From contig DNMA01000094.1 in assembly GCA_003489505.1 (NCBI GenBank), forward strand, positions 1 to 13,452: a stretch of DNA of 13,452 nt, given 5' to 3'. The number at the start of each line of letters is the position of its first letter. The first letter of the stretch is position 1. Positions 1-7,591 of this stretch are shown in pieces. Position numbers and translations under genes: made by a program. The stretch is from Legionellales bacterium (GTDB lineage Bacteria > Pseudomonadota > Gammaproteobacteria > Legionellales > Legionellaceae). The notes under the pieces are model-generated. The model saw only the letters and a program-made list of their open reading frames with translations. It did not search any database and had not been told where the DNA came from.

Positions 1-1
1 A

Positions 2-694
2 GAAGTTTTTGCAAATCTAAGTGAAACGGGAGAGTGGCCCAGTGAAAAACCACCCATCCATATCCATGAAAAAAATACTTTCTTTTCCCTAAAAATTAAA
101 ACTATTTATGATAATCAGCATCAAGTATTATGGCATGTGGCAACGCTCTTAGATATTACTCATCAAAAAATGACACAAAAAGTAGTGGAACATCAAGCTA
201 GTTATGATGACCTCACTGGACTGCCTAATTATCGATTGTTCAAGAAAGTTTTATTAGATGAGATTTTGATCTCTCATCATCATCAAAAACAATTTGCTTT
301 ACTGTCATTAGATATCGATTATTTCAAATTAATCAATGATACTTATGGTCATGAATTAGGAGATTTGCTGCTGAAGCAATTTGCTAAACGACTTAAAAAA
401 AGCATTCGTACAACAGATGTTGTCATTCGTCGAGGCGGGGATGAATTTAATATTATTTTAAAAAATATTAAAGAAATAGATTCCGTTAAAAAATTTGCTC
501 GCACCTTATTAAAAAATGTTAGGCTAGAATTTATCATCCATGATATCCATCTCAATATTAGCATTAGCATTGGAATTGTATTTTTTCCAACAGATGCTCA
601 GAAAATAAAGGAGCTTATCAAAAAAGCTGATGATGCGATGTATGTTTCAAAACATAAAGGTAGAAATACTTTTACACTATGGAATGAGCTTTAA
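2..694 (+). CDS. Diguanylate cyclase, PAS-GGDEF protein, C-terminal part (5' end outside window)
   Basis: The enzyme makes the second messenger cyclic di-GMP from two GTP. The reading frame is open to the left edge, so about 230 C-terminal residues are visible. A GTG at 137 could be taken as a start, but the 45 codons before it read like the end of a PAS sensor domain, closing with a typical tail (WHVATLLDITHQK). The protein therefore almost certainly begins upstream of the window. A GGDEF domain follows, opening with YDDLTGLPN. The active-site motif RRGGDEF is intact (GGDEF codons 434-448). RTTD, exactly five residues before it, is an intact inhibitory I-site, so product feedback is expected. 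A YVSKHKGRN-type ending completes the domain, and no EAL domain follows. The stop codon overlaps the convergent zapE stop. Cyclase activity is very likely; the sensed signal and the full domain order cannot be judged here. Confidence 0.9.
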   Translation, partial: EVFANLSETGEWPSEKPPIHIHEKNTFFSLKIKTIYDNQHQVLWHVATLLDITHQKMTQKVVEHQASYDDLTGLPNYRLFKKVLLDEILISHHHQKQFALLSLDIDYFKLINDTYGHELGDLLLKQFAKRLKKSIRTTDVVIRRGGDEFNIILKNIKEIDSVKKFARTLLKNVRLEFIIHDIHLNISISIGIVFFPTDAQKIKELIKKADDAMYVSKHKGRNTFTLWNEL

Positions 695-1755
695 ATATCC
701 CAATACCACTGAGATTGCATCTCGTGCATACGACTTAAGGTTCTTTTAAAAGGCTCAGCCATGGGGCCTTGCAAATAGAGTTCTTCCATGTTGGCGGCTG
801 ACTCTAAAACCAGTTTGGTATGCGAGTCATAAAATACATCAATGAGATAAATCCATAAAATCACTGATGAGCTATCACTTTCTTTAAATGGTCGAAGTTG
901 ACTGATAAAAACCATTTTAAAACGACTGGCAATTTCTAAATAATCACGTTGGCATCGGGGAATTTCGGAAATATTTTCAAAATCAAACCACACCATCGAT
1001 TCAGTTATTGCTTTAACAGGAATCTGACGATTTTGAACTTCTAATACCGTATCAAAAATAATGTCTTGCTTCATATGCTTGGCATAGGATTTAAATAATG
1101 GAAGCAAATCTTTTTGCACCAGATAGGTTTTCTCTGGCATCGGAAGACGCTCGCTGCGATAATCTGTCAATAAATTTAAAGACATCACATGTGCATAAGT
1201 TTGCAAATGCTCAATGACTGTCATGAAGCGCTCTCGTTGCAAACCATTTAAGTAGAGGTCTTGTGGCGCAATATTAGAAGTCAACACCAGCATGACTTCT
1301 TGCTCCATGAGTTCGGGTAATAATTCTCTTAAAAGCATCGCCTGTACCACATCTTGTACCATCATCTCATCAAGACATACAACCTGATATTGTTTTGCAA
1401 GCTCTTTCACAATTTGCTTCATTGGGTCTTTTTCCCCTTGCAAGGCCTTAAGACTTTGAGCAATTTGTTCTAGAAAATGATGAAAATGATATCTGGCCTT
1501 TTTATCTCCAGGAATAGCCTGATAAAACATATCCATCATCATGGTTTTACCAGAGCCCACTGAGCCATAAATATAGACATGAATGCTTTTGAGTGCGTGT
1601 CTTCGCCAAGGAAAAATACTTCTCTTGGTCGCTTGTTGCCAGGATTCATCCAAAACCTTTAAAACATGCACTTGTTCTGGATTCTCTTGAATCTGCCCCT
1701 CTGCAACTTCTTTTTGATAATGTTTAAGTAGATTTAAAGACATCTTTGAACCCAT
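691..1755 (-). CDS. zapE: AFG1/ZapE-family cell-division ATPase
   Basis: A 354-residue P-loop ATPase of the AFG1/ZapE family; E. coli ZapE has about 375 residues. Visible motifs are Walker A GSVGSGKT (residues 64-71), Walker B VVCLDE (D129, E130), and the family signature TSNIAPQDLYLNGLQRERF (from about residue 159), which holds the sensor Asn and the arginine-rich GLQR element. In E. coli, ZapE associates with the Z-ring and affects FtsZ polymers under stress and low oxygen; mitochondrial AFG1 is linked to protein quality control. It is the last gene of the panB-panC-hydrolase-zapE operon and overlaps the hydrolase by 22 nt, so translation is probably coupled. The start at 1755 has a GAGAGG 10 nt upstream; an in-frame ATG at 1743 is an alternative. 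The stop codon overlaps that of the convergent cyclase. The family call is secure; the exact role in this organism is inferred. Confidence 0.9.
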   Translation of the reverse strand: MGSKMSLNLLKHYQKEVAEGQIQENPEQVHVLKVLDESWQQATKRSIFPWRRHALKSIHVYIYGSVGSGKTMMMDMFYQAIPGDKKARYHFHHFLEQIAQSLKALQGEKDPMKQIVKELAKQYQVVCLDEMMVQDVVQAMLLRELLPELMEQEVMLVLTSNIAPQDLYLNGLQRERFMTVIEHLQTYAHVMSLNLLTDYRSERLPMPEKTYLVQKDLLPLFKSYAKHMKQDIIFDTVLEVQNRQIPVKAITESMVWFDFENISEIPRCQRDYLEIASRFKMVFISQLRPFKESDSSSVILWIYLIDVFYDSHTKLVLESAANMEELYLQGPMAEPFKRTLSRMHEMQSQWYWDI

Positions 1756-2387
1756 TTGACCACAGCCTCTCGAAGTTCAATTAATTTACCATGAAAAAAG
1801 TGCCCTGTATCTAAAAACCATTCTAAAGGGATGGGTTGTTCAAAGGATTGAGCAAATTGAGCAACCTCTTGTGCGGGGACAACCTCATCAATATCGCCTT
1901 GAAAAATGACGGTGGGTAAACTTTTCACTTGCGTCAAATCATAAGTAAAACGATGCACGGGTGGCGCAATCAAAATCAAGCACTGAGGATTGACAACTTG
2001 TGCAGCACGAAAAGCAACATAAGAGCCAAATGAAAAACCAGAAAGTATCAACTTCGCTGCTGGATAGGCTTGTTGCCAAAGATGAATCAGATAAACCATA
2101 TCCTCTGTTTCACCTACACCCTGGTCAAATTCCCCGCCGGATTGCCCAACCCCTCTAAAATTAAATCGAATGACTGGAAAATGAAGTGTTAAAAGGCTAC
2201 GGCCTGTGGTGGTCACCACTTTATTATCCATCGTACCCTCTTGCAAAGGATGTGGATGTCCAATCAAAGCAAAAAACTTGGTATCAACTTGTTCAGGAAC
2301 AGATACCACGACTTCAATGATGTTTTTAGGGCCTTGAATCAGCAAACGATGATGCCCGGTTGTTGAACAAATATTTTGAAAATCCAT
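1734..2387 (-). CDS. Alpha/beta hydrolase, COG2945-like, substrate unknown
   Basis: A 217-residue serine hydrolase with a complete triad. Counting from the longer possible start, the nucleophile is S126 in GFSFG, the acid is in GDIDEVVP (D174), and the histidine is H203 in DTGHFFHGKL. The oxyanion-side HPHPLQEGTMDN and the RFNFRGVGQSGG strand-turn are typical of the small COG2945 family, whose natural substrates are poorly known. An upstream ATG at 2408 would add seven residues and overlap panC. I prefer the ATG at 2387 because a GAGGT ribosome-binding site lies 5 nt before it, while 2408 has none. The gene sits 7 nt after panC and overlaps zapE by 22 nt, so it is co-transcribed. Position next to panBC does not by itself imply a role in pantothenate synthesis. 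There is no signal peptide, so it is cytoplasmic. Confidence 0.82.
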   Translation of the reverse strand: MDFQNICSTTGHHRLLIQGPKNIIEVVVSVPEQVDTKFFALIGHPHPLQEGTMDNKVVTTTGRSLLTLHFPVIRFNFRGVGQSGGEFDQGVGETEDMVYLIHLWQQAYPAAKLILSGFSFGSYVAFRAAQVVNPQCLILIAPPVHRFTYDLTQVKSLPTVIFQGDIDEVVPAQEVAQFAQSFEQPIPLEWFLDTGHFFHGKLIELREAVVKWVQRCL

Positions 2388-2394
2388 ATCGACC

Positions 2395-3162
2395 TCAATT
2401 GATTGCATAATTATCTAAAAGACGAATAGTCCCCACTTTCACTGCCATTAAGCGACGATTGTACCGCTCTTCTAAATAATCAATTTCTACCCCCAGGCTG
2501 AGTAATTTTATACGAATATCCTCTAAACGAGTATGGGGTTGGTTAAAGATTTTAGCAACCGCATCAGCAGTTTGTCGGTCATTTGGACTTAAACGGCTAT
2601 TTCGTGAACTAAAAGGGAGTAAAGACGCTTCCCGAATAATTGGGCAGGCAATGATTTCACATTCAATAAAAAAGCTTTTCACCATCCCTTTGATGAGTAA
2701 ATACTGCTGATAATCTTTTTCACCAAAATAAGCTCGACCAGCCCCAACCCCCAAAAGCAATTTAATCACAACCGTTAACATGCCGGTAAAATGGCCTGGA
2801 CGAAAAGCCCCCTCTAATTCAGTTGCAATCTGGTTTTCACTGACTTGATAGCTAAACTGGTCGGCATAAACTTCTTCTTGCTCTGGTAAAATCAAATAAT
2901 CCACTTGTTGTTGTTTTAAAAGCTCGATATCGGCCTTTAAAGTTCTGGGATAGCAGTCAAAATCAGAACCATCATTAAACTGTGTCGGATTAACATAGAT
3001 GCTGACAACCGTTACATCATTTTGCTTTTGACTTGCAGCACAAAGTGATAAATGCCCTCGGTGAAGGTTCCCCATAGTTGGCACATACCCAATGTTTTTT
3101 TCGGATAATTGATTTTTTTTATATAATTTCCATTCAGAAAAAGATTTAAAAATAACAGGCAT
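2395..3162 (-). CDS. panC: Pantothenate synthetase (pantoate--beta-alanine ligase)
   Basis: It joins pantoate and beta-alanine using ATP, through a pantoyl-adenylate, to give pantothenate, the precursor of coenzyme A. From the chosen start it has 255 residues. Visible are PTMGNLHRGHLSL with the HxGH nucleotide-binding motif (H34-H37), SIYVNPTQF, YPRT, LEGAFRPGHFTG, FGEKDYQQ (146-153) and SSRN (185-188). The frame extends upstream to 3189, but that would overlap panB. The ATG at 3162 follows AAGGA closely and leaves a 10-nt gap after panB, so it is preferred. One oddity: the stretch before SSRN reads REASLLPF where most family members have a RExDGLAM-like sequence, so the usual Asp-Gly pair is lost. 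The C-terminus is short, ending soon after VGTIRLLDN. Function is very likely retained because the HxGH, EKD and SSRN elements are all present. Confidence 0.93.
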   Translation of the reverse strand: MPVIFKSFSEWKLYKKNQLSEKNIGYVPTMGNLHRGHLSLCAASQKQNDVTVVSIYVNPTQFNDGSDFDCYPRTLKADIELLKQQQVDYLILPEQEEVYADQFSYQVSENQIATELEGAFRPGHFTGMLTVVIKLLLGVGAGRAYFGEKDYQQYLLIKGMVKSFFIECEIIACPIIREASLLPFSSRNSRLSPNDRQTADAVAKIFNQPHTRLEDIRIKLLSLGVEIDYLEERYNRRLMAVKVGTIRLLDNYAIN

Positions 3163-3172
3163 TAAACTTTCC

Positions 3173-3967
3173 TTATTGCTCGTAAACATGATGGGCTTCA
3201 GGAAAAAGGCCTTGTTCGACTTCTTGATGGTATTGATTTAAAGCGGTGACAATATAAGGCTCTAACACATCAAATTGCTTAACAAACTTAGGTAAAAGTT
3301 GTTTTTGCAGACCCAGTAAATCATGCCATACTAAGACTTGACCGTCGGTATAACGTCCAGCGCCAATACCAATACTGGCGATTGCTATATTATCGGTAAT
3401 GGTTTGAGCCAACTGTTCAGGAATACATTCTAAAACGAGAGCAAAGCAGCCTGCTTCTTGGAGTGCTTTTGCTTCATTCACTAATCTTTGGGCATCTGAT
3501 TCATTACGCCCTTGGACTTTATAACCCCCTAGATTCAGAACAGCTTGCGGTTGTAAGCCAATATGTCCCATCACCGGAATACAAGATGACACTAAATGTT
3601 GCATGACTTTTAAAGTATGCTCATCAGCCCCTTCAATCTTAACCGCATGCGCACCAGCTTGAATCAAGCGTTTTGCATTATCACAGGTGGTTTCCATCGA
3701 ACCTCGATGCGCCATAAAAGGCATATCAGCCACAATAAACTGCGATTGTATGCCACGCGCTACCGCTTGGGTATGCATCACCATCATGTCCATGCTTGCC
3801 ATTAAAGTACTATCAAAACCATGAACAACCATCGCAACAGAATCACCCACTAAAACCACGTCGATATCAGAATTTGCAACCATTTTTGCACTCGGATAGT
3901 CATAGCAAGTGACCATGGATATTTTTTTTCCAGCTGTTTTTTTCTTAGCAAATCTCAAAATACTCAT
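3173..3967 (-). CDS. panB: 3-methyl-2-oxobutanoate hydroxymethyltransferase (ketopantoate hydroxymethyltransferase)
   Basis: It transfers a hydroxymethyl group from 5,10-methylene-tetrahydrofolate to alpha-ketoisovalerate, giving ketopantoate, the first committed step to pantothenate. The protein is full length at 264 residues. Conserved elements are MVTCYDYPSA, the metal-binding LVGDS (D42), VADMPF (D81), AVKIEG (K110, E112), MGHIGLQPQ, the catalytic Glu in LVLECIP (E180), SIGIGAG and DGQVLVWHDLLGL. The start at 3967 is backed by a GAGGT ribosome-binding site about 7 nt upstream. It is the first gene of the operon panB-panC-hydrolase-zapE and is served by the promoter at 4022-4050. Neither panD (aspartate decarboxylase) nor panE is nearby, so the beta-alanine and the ketopantoate reductase must come from elsewhere. 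Confidence 0.96.
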   Translation of the reverse strand: MSILRFAKKKTAGKKISMVTCYDYPSAKMVANSDIDVVLVGDSVAMVVHGFDSTLMASMDMMVMHTQAVARGIQSQFIVADMPFMAHRGSMETTCDNAKRLIQAGAHAVKIEGADEHTLKVMQHLVSSCIPVMGHIGLQPQAVLNLGGYKVQGRNESDAQRLVNEAKALQEAGCFALVLECIPEQLAQTITDNIAIASIGIGAGRYTDGQVLVWHDLLGLQKQLLPKFVKQFDVLEPYIVTALNQYHQEVEQGLFPEAHHVYEQ

Positions 3968-4021
3968 TCATCAACCTCAAAAATAAAAGCAAAACATGTT
4001 TTTTTAAAAAATCTGCCAAGT

Positions 4022-4050
4022 ATTTTAGCAAAATTATAGCAATATACCAA
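4022..4050 (-). promoter_or_regulatory. Predicted sigma-70 promoter of the panB operon
   Basis: Read on the minus strand, a -35 TTGGTA (4045-4050), a 17-nt spacer and a -10 TAAAAT (4022-4027) preceded by TGC form an extended -10 promoter. Transcription would start near 4015, leaving a leader of about 48 nt before panB. A second TATAAT at 4033-4038 has no good -35. The leader holds two perfect 12-bp palindromes, AAAACATGTTTT (3991-4002) and a T6A6 run (4000-4011); they may be chance in such AT-rich DNA. Confidence 0.5.
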
Positions 4051-4058
4051 TTTAATGC

Positions 4059-4087
4059 TTAAAAAAAGATCATAAAAAATATATAAT
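4059..4087 (+). promoter_or_regulatory. Possible promoter of the 997-aa orphan gene
   Basis: A perfect -10 TATAAT (4082-4087) is preceded by 17 nt and a weak -35 TTAAAA (4059-4064). Start of transcription would be near 4094, about 23 nt before the ATG at 4117. The region is very AT-rich, so a chance match is possible. It lies within 10-60 nt of the divergent panB promoter, so the two may influence each other. Confidence 0.4.
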
Positions 4088-4116
4088 GCACACTAATTTT
4101 AAATTAATAAGTCTAA

Positions 4117-7110
4117 ATGCCCAATATTGAGTTTGACCAAGTAACGATTACTACCCGTCGAAGAGAGGCGGCCAATACCTTTACGCATTTTTATCGGCAA
4201 AAAAAAGCATTACAGCCCATTTATCTTTGTATTAAAGAAAAATTACAAACTTATCGACTCAGAAAAGATAGCATCAGTGCTGCACAAAAACAAAAGATTT
4301 TAGAAGAGATTCAACAGCTGGATAGGTCTTACACTAAAAGCATACAAAGATTTCAAGCGAAAGCCAAAATGATTCGTCAAAGAAAACTGGTTGTGATGCA
4401 ATCTAGCGCATTCAATGACATGATTCAAACGCATGTTTCTACCTCAAACTATCATCTGATTGATTATCATCATCCAAACTTTGTTCAACATCTATTTGGG
4501 GCTTTTGAATTATCACTCATCAATATGAACGATATGATAAGCATCAAATCAATTTATGATGCTTTACTCTGTTTTCATCATGGCCATCTACCAGCGGAAC
4601 CAGCAAAAAGTTTAGAACGTAATCAATTGCCTGAAGGCCAATTTCAAGCCCAATCCATTGAGTATTGGACAAGAAATCATAGCCAAAAATTACAAAAGGC
4701 TCTTAGTAGCACTGAACATCCAGAAAAGTATCATTACTACACCATTGGACTTGATGAGATTTATACGGATTATCTGGTTTTTGAAATGCTATGGCAAAAT
4801 TTCAGACCTTATTATTTTAGAGAACTTCTCTTCGCTTACATCAATCGCAAAGGCCCTGAGTTTAGGAGGGTGTTGATTGCCGCACGCAACTATCTTCATA
4901 CTTATGCGCCATGCTATAAAATGGAATTACTTCGTCAATTATTTGGAGAACGACCCCCTCACCTTGAGCCTAAGGAAAAAGATAGTATTTTATTTTTTAT
5001 TGCTGTTGAACAACTAGACACTCAAATGCCGAGCATCCTCATCATACCTCATGGCAAACATTTAATTGAATTTATTATTCCCAGCATGGATTACTTTAAT
5101 CTTATACAAGGTATTTTACATGGACAAGAGGCGGTCTATCCTTGCGGAGTCGTAGGAAAACAATCTCCAAGACTGATTCGTGCTTTTGATGAAATTCCAA
5201 GCATACCTCCCGGACAAGCGCTTACCGAAGCTCAAAAAACTTTAGTTCGACTTTACCCCATTGCTCAGACATTCGAGACATCAAGAAGACCTGTGGAAAT
5301 CACCTACCCCAATATTCCGTATGAAGATAATCCACACGATTTTAGACCCTATGATTTTATGCTCCTTTGGCATGATTTGTTTCATGCTTGGCGCAGTGGT
5401 TCAAATTTTAAAAAAATAATCCGAGAATTACGTTTATTACATGATGAAAAATTAGGATACAGCTCCCATCAACATCGTGGCATGTCCCCTACCATCTGGA
5501 ATCTTACGGATATGGATACCTCTGCAGGTCTGCTTTACCGCAACAAGGTAACCCTAGATTCATTTTTTTCAAGTTTTAAACTTTTCATCGAACAAATGGT
5601 ATTTAAATTTTACGATATCCATCATCCCGAAAATTATTTATTTTTATTTGATTTGGTTAAAAATCCAAGTCGATGGGAGCCTTTGCCTTTTATTCACCAA
5701 ATAGAAACTGCAGGCGCGCTTTTGGAAAGATTTCCAGATGTTGAATTCGAAAAATTTTATAATACTTATTTAGATGTCAATGCATATATTCAAGAGCATG
5801 GTGATGCTTGCTTTTTTGAAGTGTATCTATCTTGCATTTTAAAACCGACTCACCCCTTCGAAATTAAAGTTCTTCAAGCGCTGTCTGATGAAATTTGTCA
5901 TACCCTTTTCACATGGGGGCCCTATGAAATTACTTTCCAAGATGCGTTCTACCATCAAGGCTTAGAGTCTCTCATCTTCCCAAGATCTTTAAAAAAATCT
6001 CTAGGTGATGAGAAAAAATTTTTGATGTATTTGAGTGTTTATTTGCAATTAAACCATGGTTTAGACATTCCTCAAGAGGAATTTTTGACATATTTTACAA
6101 CACTAGGTGAGGCAGGATTTCATTTATTAAGTCGTCTGAATCATACTAATTTAGAAGCATTTATTATTATTTTGTTTGCTAAAGATGAAATCATTCCTAA
6201 AATATTTTTTCAAATTATTATAGAACAAGACCTACTTACTGTTTTATGGTCTCAGCTTTTAACCTTTCCAGAAAATCCTATATTATGGCAATTAGCATGT
6301 CTTCAAGAGAGTCACTATACACTCCAACCACAGCATATTGACTACTTGGTAGACGTTTATCAAAAAGCCATGAAACAATGCCTTCCGACCCACATACTTG
6401 AGTTTACTTTACTTGAATCTCCTGAGGGTTTTGCTCAATTGATTCGACAAGAGAAACCCAAATGGCTCGAAAGCTTTATTCATGCGTCAAAACATTTTCC
6501 TATGGATGTGAAACGTCATATTTTTTACAATGATTTTAACGAGATTTACTATATCATTAAACACTCTATCCCATTAAATGAGGACGATATATTAAAATTG
6601 ATTCAGAAATATCCCGTCGCAACGCAATCATTATTAAAAACCCTTCACAATCAAGAAATCTTTGTCGAGAAAGTACTTTTGCAATATTTCCCAAGCCTTC
6701 ACGCCGGTTTTATTGATGAAATATTGCAAGAAATTAATTTAGAAATCATCTTAAAAACTGCCGCGCAATTTAGAGATAATGAAGAGCGGTTTGTATTAAA
6801 AATAACCCTTCATCTGCCTCCATCCCCTGAATTAAATGAGCTGTTACTAGAAATGCAAAAATTACATCCTGATAGACAGTATTTTAAAATATCAACACTA
6901 TCTTTTATGACCCGAAACCAGATGTATCGACTGCATAAAACTCACGCCAGTGAGATGGATTATCGCTCAAGCTCGCCTAGTTTTTTTAACTTTTTTTTAA
7001 TTTCCAGAAGTGACACCCCATTAACTGCCCCCCATTTGGATGCGGAAAATGCCGCACAAAACCAGAGTAGCAGTCCTTTGTGTGCACCTTGGTTAAGCTT
7101 TAACAAGTAA
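4117..7110 (+). CDS. Large orphan cytoplasmic-type protein, possible secreted effector; function unknown
   Basis: I do not recognise this 997-residue protein. There is no signal peptide and no convincing membrane segment. Residues about 28-85 are charged and helical and may form a coiled coil (AAQKQKILEEIQQLDRSYTK region). The middle part contains an unusual segment: HDLFHAWRSGSNF (H419, H423), then GMSPTIWNLTDMD (W461, D465, D467). An HxxxH followed by DxD could bind metal, but no named family follows from this. Residues from about 560 to 900 are helix after helix, as in an alpha-solenoid. The last 48 residues or so are Ser/Pro/Ala-rich, end in CAPWLSFNK and look disordered. The length, orphan position, lone transcription unit and flexible tail with a hydrophobic residue at -3 fit a Dot/Icm-type effector, but this is inference. 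An in-frame stop lies directly before the ATG; the ribosome-binding site is weak (AATAAG). The 3' end overlaps the convergent PriC-like gene by 18 bp. Confidence 0.85.
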   Translation: MPNIEFDQVTITTRRREAANTFTHFYRQKKALQPIYLCIKEKLQTYRLRKDSISAAQKQKILEEIQQLDRSYTKSIQRFQAKAKMIRQRKLVVMQSSAFNDMIQTHVSTSNYHLIDYHHPNFVQHLFGAFELSLINMNDMISIKSIYDALLCFHHGHLPAEPAKSLERNQLPEGQFQAQSIEYWTRNHSQKLQKALSSTEHPEKYHYYTIGLDEIYTDYLVFEMLWQNFRPYYFRELLFAYINRKGPEFRRVLIAARNYLHTYAPCYKMELLRQLFGERPPHLEPKEKDSILFFIAVEQLDTQMPSILIIPHGKHLIEFIIPSMDYFNLIQGILHGQEAVYPCGVVGKQSPRLIRAFDEIPSIPPGQALTEAQKTLVRLYPIAQTFETSRRPVEITYPNIPYEDNPHDFRPYDFMLLWHDLFHAWRSGSNFKKIIRELRLLHDEKLGYSSHQHRGMSPTIWNLTDMDTSAGLLYRNKVTLDSFFSSFKLFIEQMVFKFYDIHHPENYLFLFDLVKNPSRWEPLPFIHQIETAGALLERFPDVEFEKFYNTYLDVNAYIQEHGDACFFEVYLSCILKPTHPFEIKVLQALSDEICHTLFTWGPYEITFQDAFYHQGLESLIFPRSLKKSLGDEKKFLMYLSVYLQLNHGLDIPQEEFLTYFTTLGEAGFHLLSRLNHTNLEAFIIILFAKDEIIPKIFFQIIIEQDLLTVLWSQLLTFPENPILWQLACLQESHYTLQPQHIDYLVDVYQKAMKQCLPTHILEFTLLESPEGFAQLIRQEKPKWLESFIHASKHFPMDVKRHIFYNDFNEIYYIIKHSIPLNEDDILKLIQKYPVATQSLLKTLHNQEIFVEKVLLQYFPSLHAGFIDEILQEINLEIILKTAAQFRDNEERFVLKITLHLPPSPELNELLLEMQKLHPDRQYFKISTLSFMTRNQMYRLHKTHASEMDYRSSSPSFFNFFLISRSDTPLTAPHLDAENAAQNQSSSPLCAPWLSFNK

Positions 7111-7590
7111 TTGCTGTAGTTTAAACAGATAGGCCTTTGCTTTGTGAATTTCTTCTTGAACTTTTTCAGGGTAATTGGATAGCTGCATACTATTTTCTAG
7201 CGCATGAATTTGTAAATCTAGGGCATGAATTTGTTCTTGGAGTGAAGAGACATAATCCATTCGCGTTAAAGCATTTTTTTCAATCGGCACTTGAAAATCC
7301 TGGGGAAGCTTTTTACTCACCATGACCAAAGTCTCAATTTGTTTAAAAATCTTTTGACTTAAAAAATTGGCTTTGGCTGAGTCTGCTGGCAATAAACGTA
7401 GTTGTTGAATATGTTTTTGAATTTCAGCAATGGCTTGTTGCGGTGTCCATTGATGCTGAATTTGAAATAAACCAACAGGAATTAATTTTAAAAAGTTTTT
7501 GGGCCACACAGGAAGCTTCCACATCAACTCTGGCAGACGTTGTGTCAAATGCTCACAGCAAAGATATAGATCCTGAGCGGCTTTATTCAT
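7093..7590 (-). CDS. PriC-like primosomal replication protein (putative)
   Basis: A 165-residue, almost wholly helical soluble protein. Its pattern resembles PriC (primosomal protein N'', about 175 residues in E. coli), which helps reload DnaB at stalled forks. The N-terminal half has a short aromatic section ending in LFQIQ and then two helices (50-92). A conserved-looking turn follows (ALTRMDYVSSLQEQI, about 107-121), similar to the HQDYERRL-type element of PriC. A long C-terminal coiled coil (LEN..EKVQEEIHKAKAYLFKLQQLL) closes the protein. The resemblance is in pattern and length rather than strong identity, so no symbol is given. It is the last gene of the cytochrome-dsbB-tgt-antiporter operon. 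Its ATG follows the antiporter stop in TAAAATG, with one nt between, so translation is probably coupled. Its 3' end overlaps the convergent orphan gene by 18 bp. Confidence 0.6.
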   Translation of the reverse strand: MNKAAQDLYLCCEHLTQRLPELMWKLPVWPKNFLKLIPVGLFQIQHQWTPQQAIAEIQKHIQQLRLLPADSAKANFLSQKIFKQIETLVMVSKKLPQDFQVPIEKNALTRMDYVSSLQEQIHALDLQIHALENSMQLSNYPEKVQEEIHKAKAYLFKLQQLLVKA

Positions 7591-7591
7591 T

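Noticed and set aside
349..570. Minus-strand open frame within the cyclase gene, and similar short frames inside other genes
   Set aside because: They run opposite or out of frame to strongly conserved genes and have no ribosome-binding site or recognisable product.
137..694. A complete short GGDEF protein starting at the GTG at 137
   Set aside because: The frame is open upstream to the window edge and those codons read as the end of a PAS domain, so the gene is a truncated larger one.
7041..7056. Hairpin TGCGG-AAAATG-CCGCA as a terminator
   Set aside because: The stem has only five pairs and no T tract follows on either strand; it also lies inside the orphan coding region.
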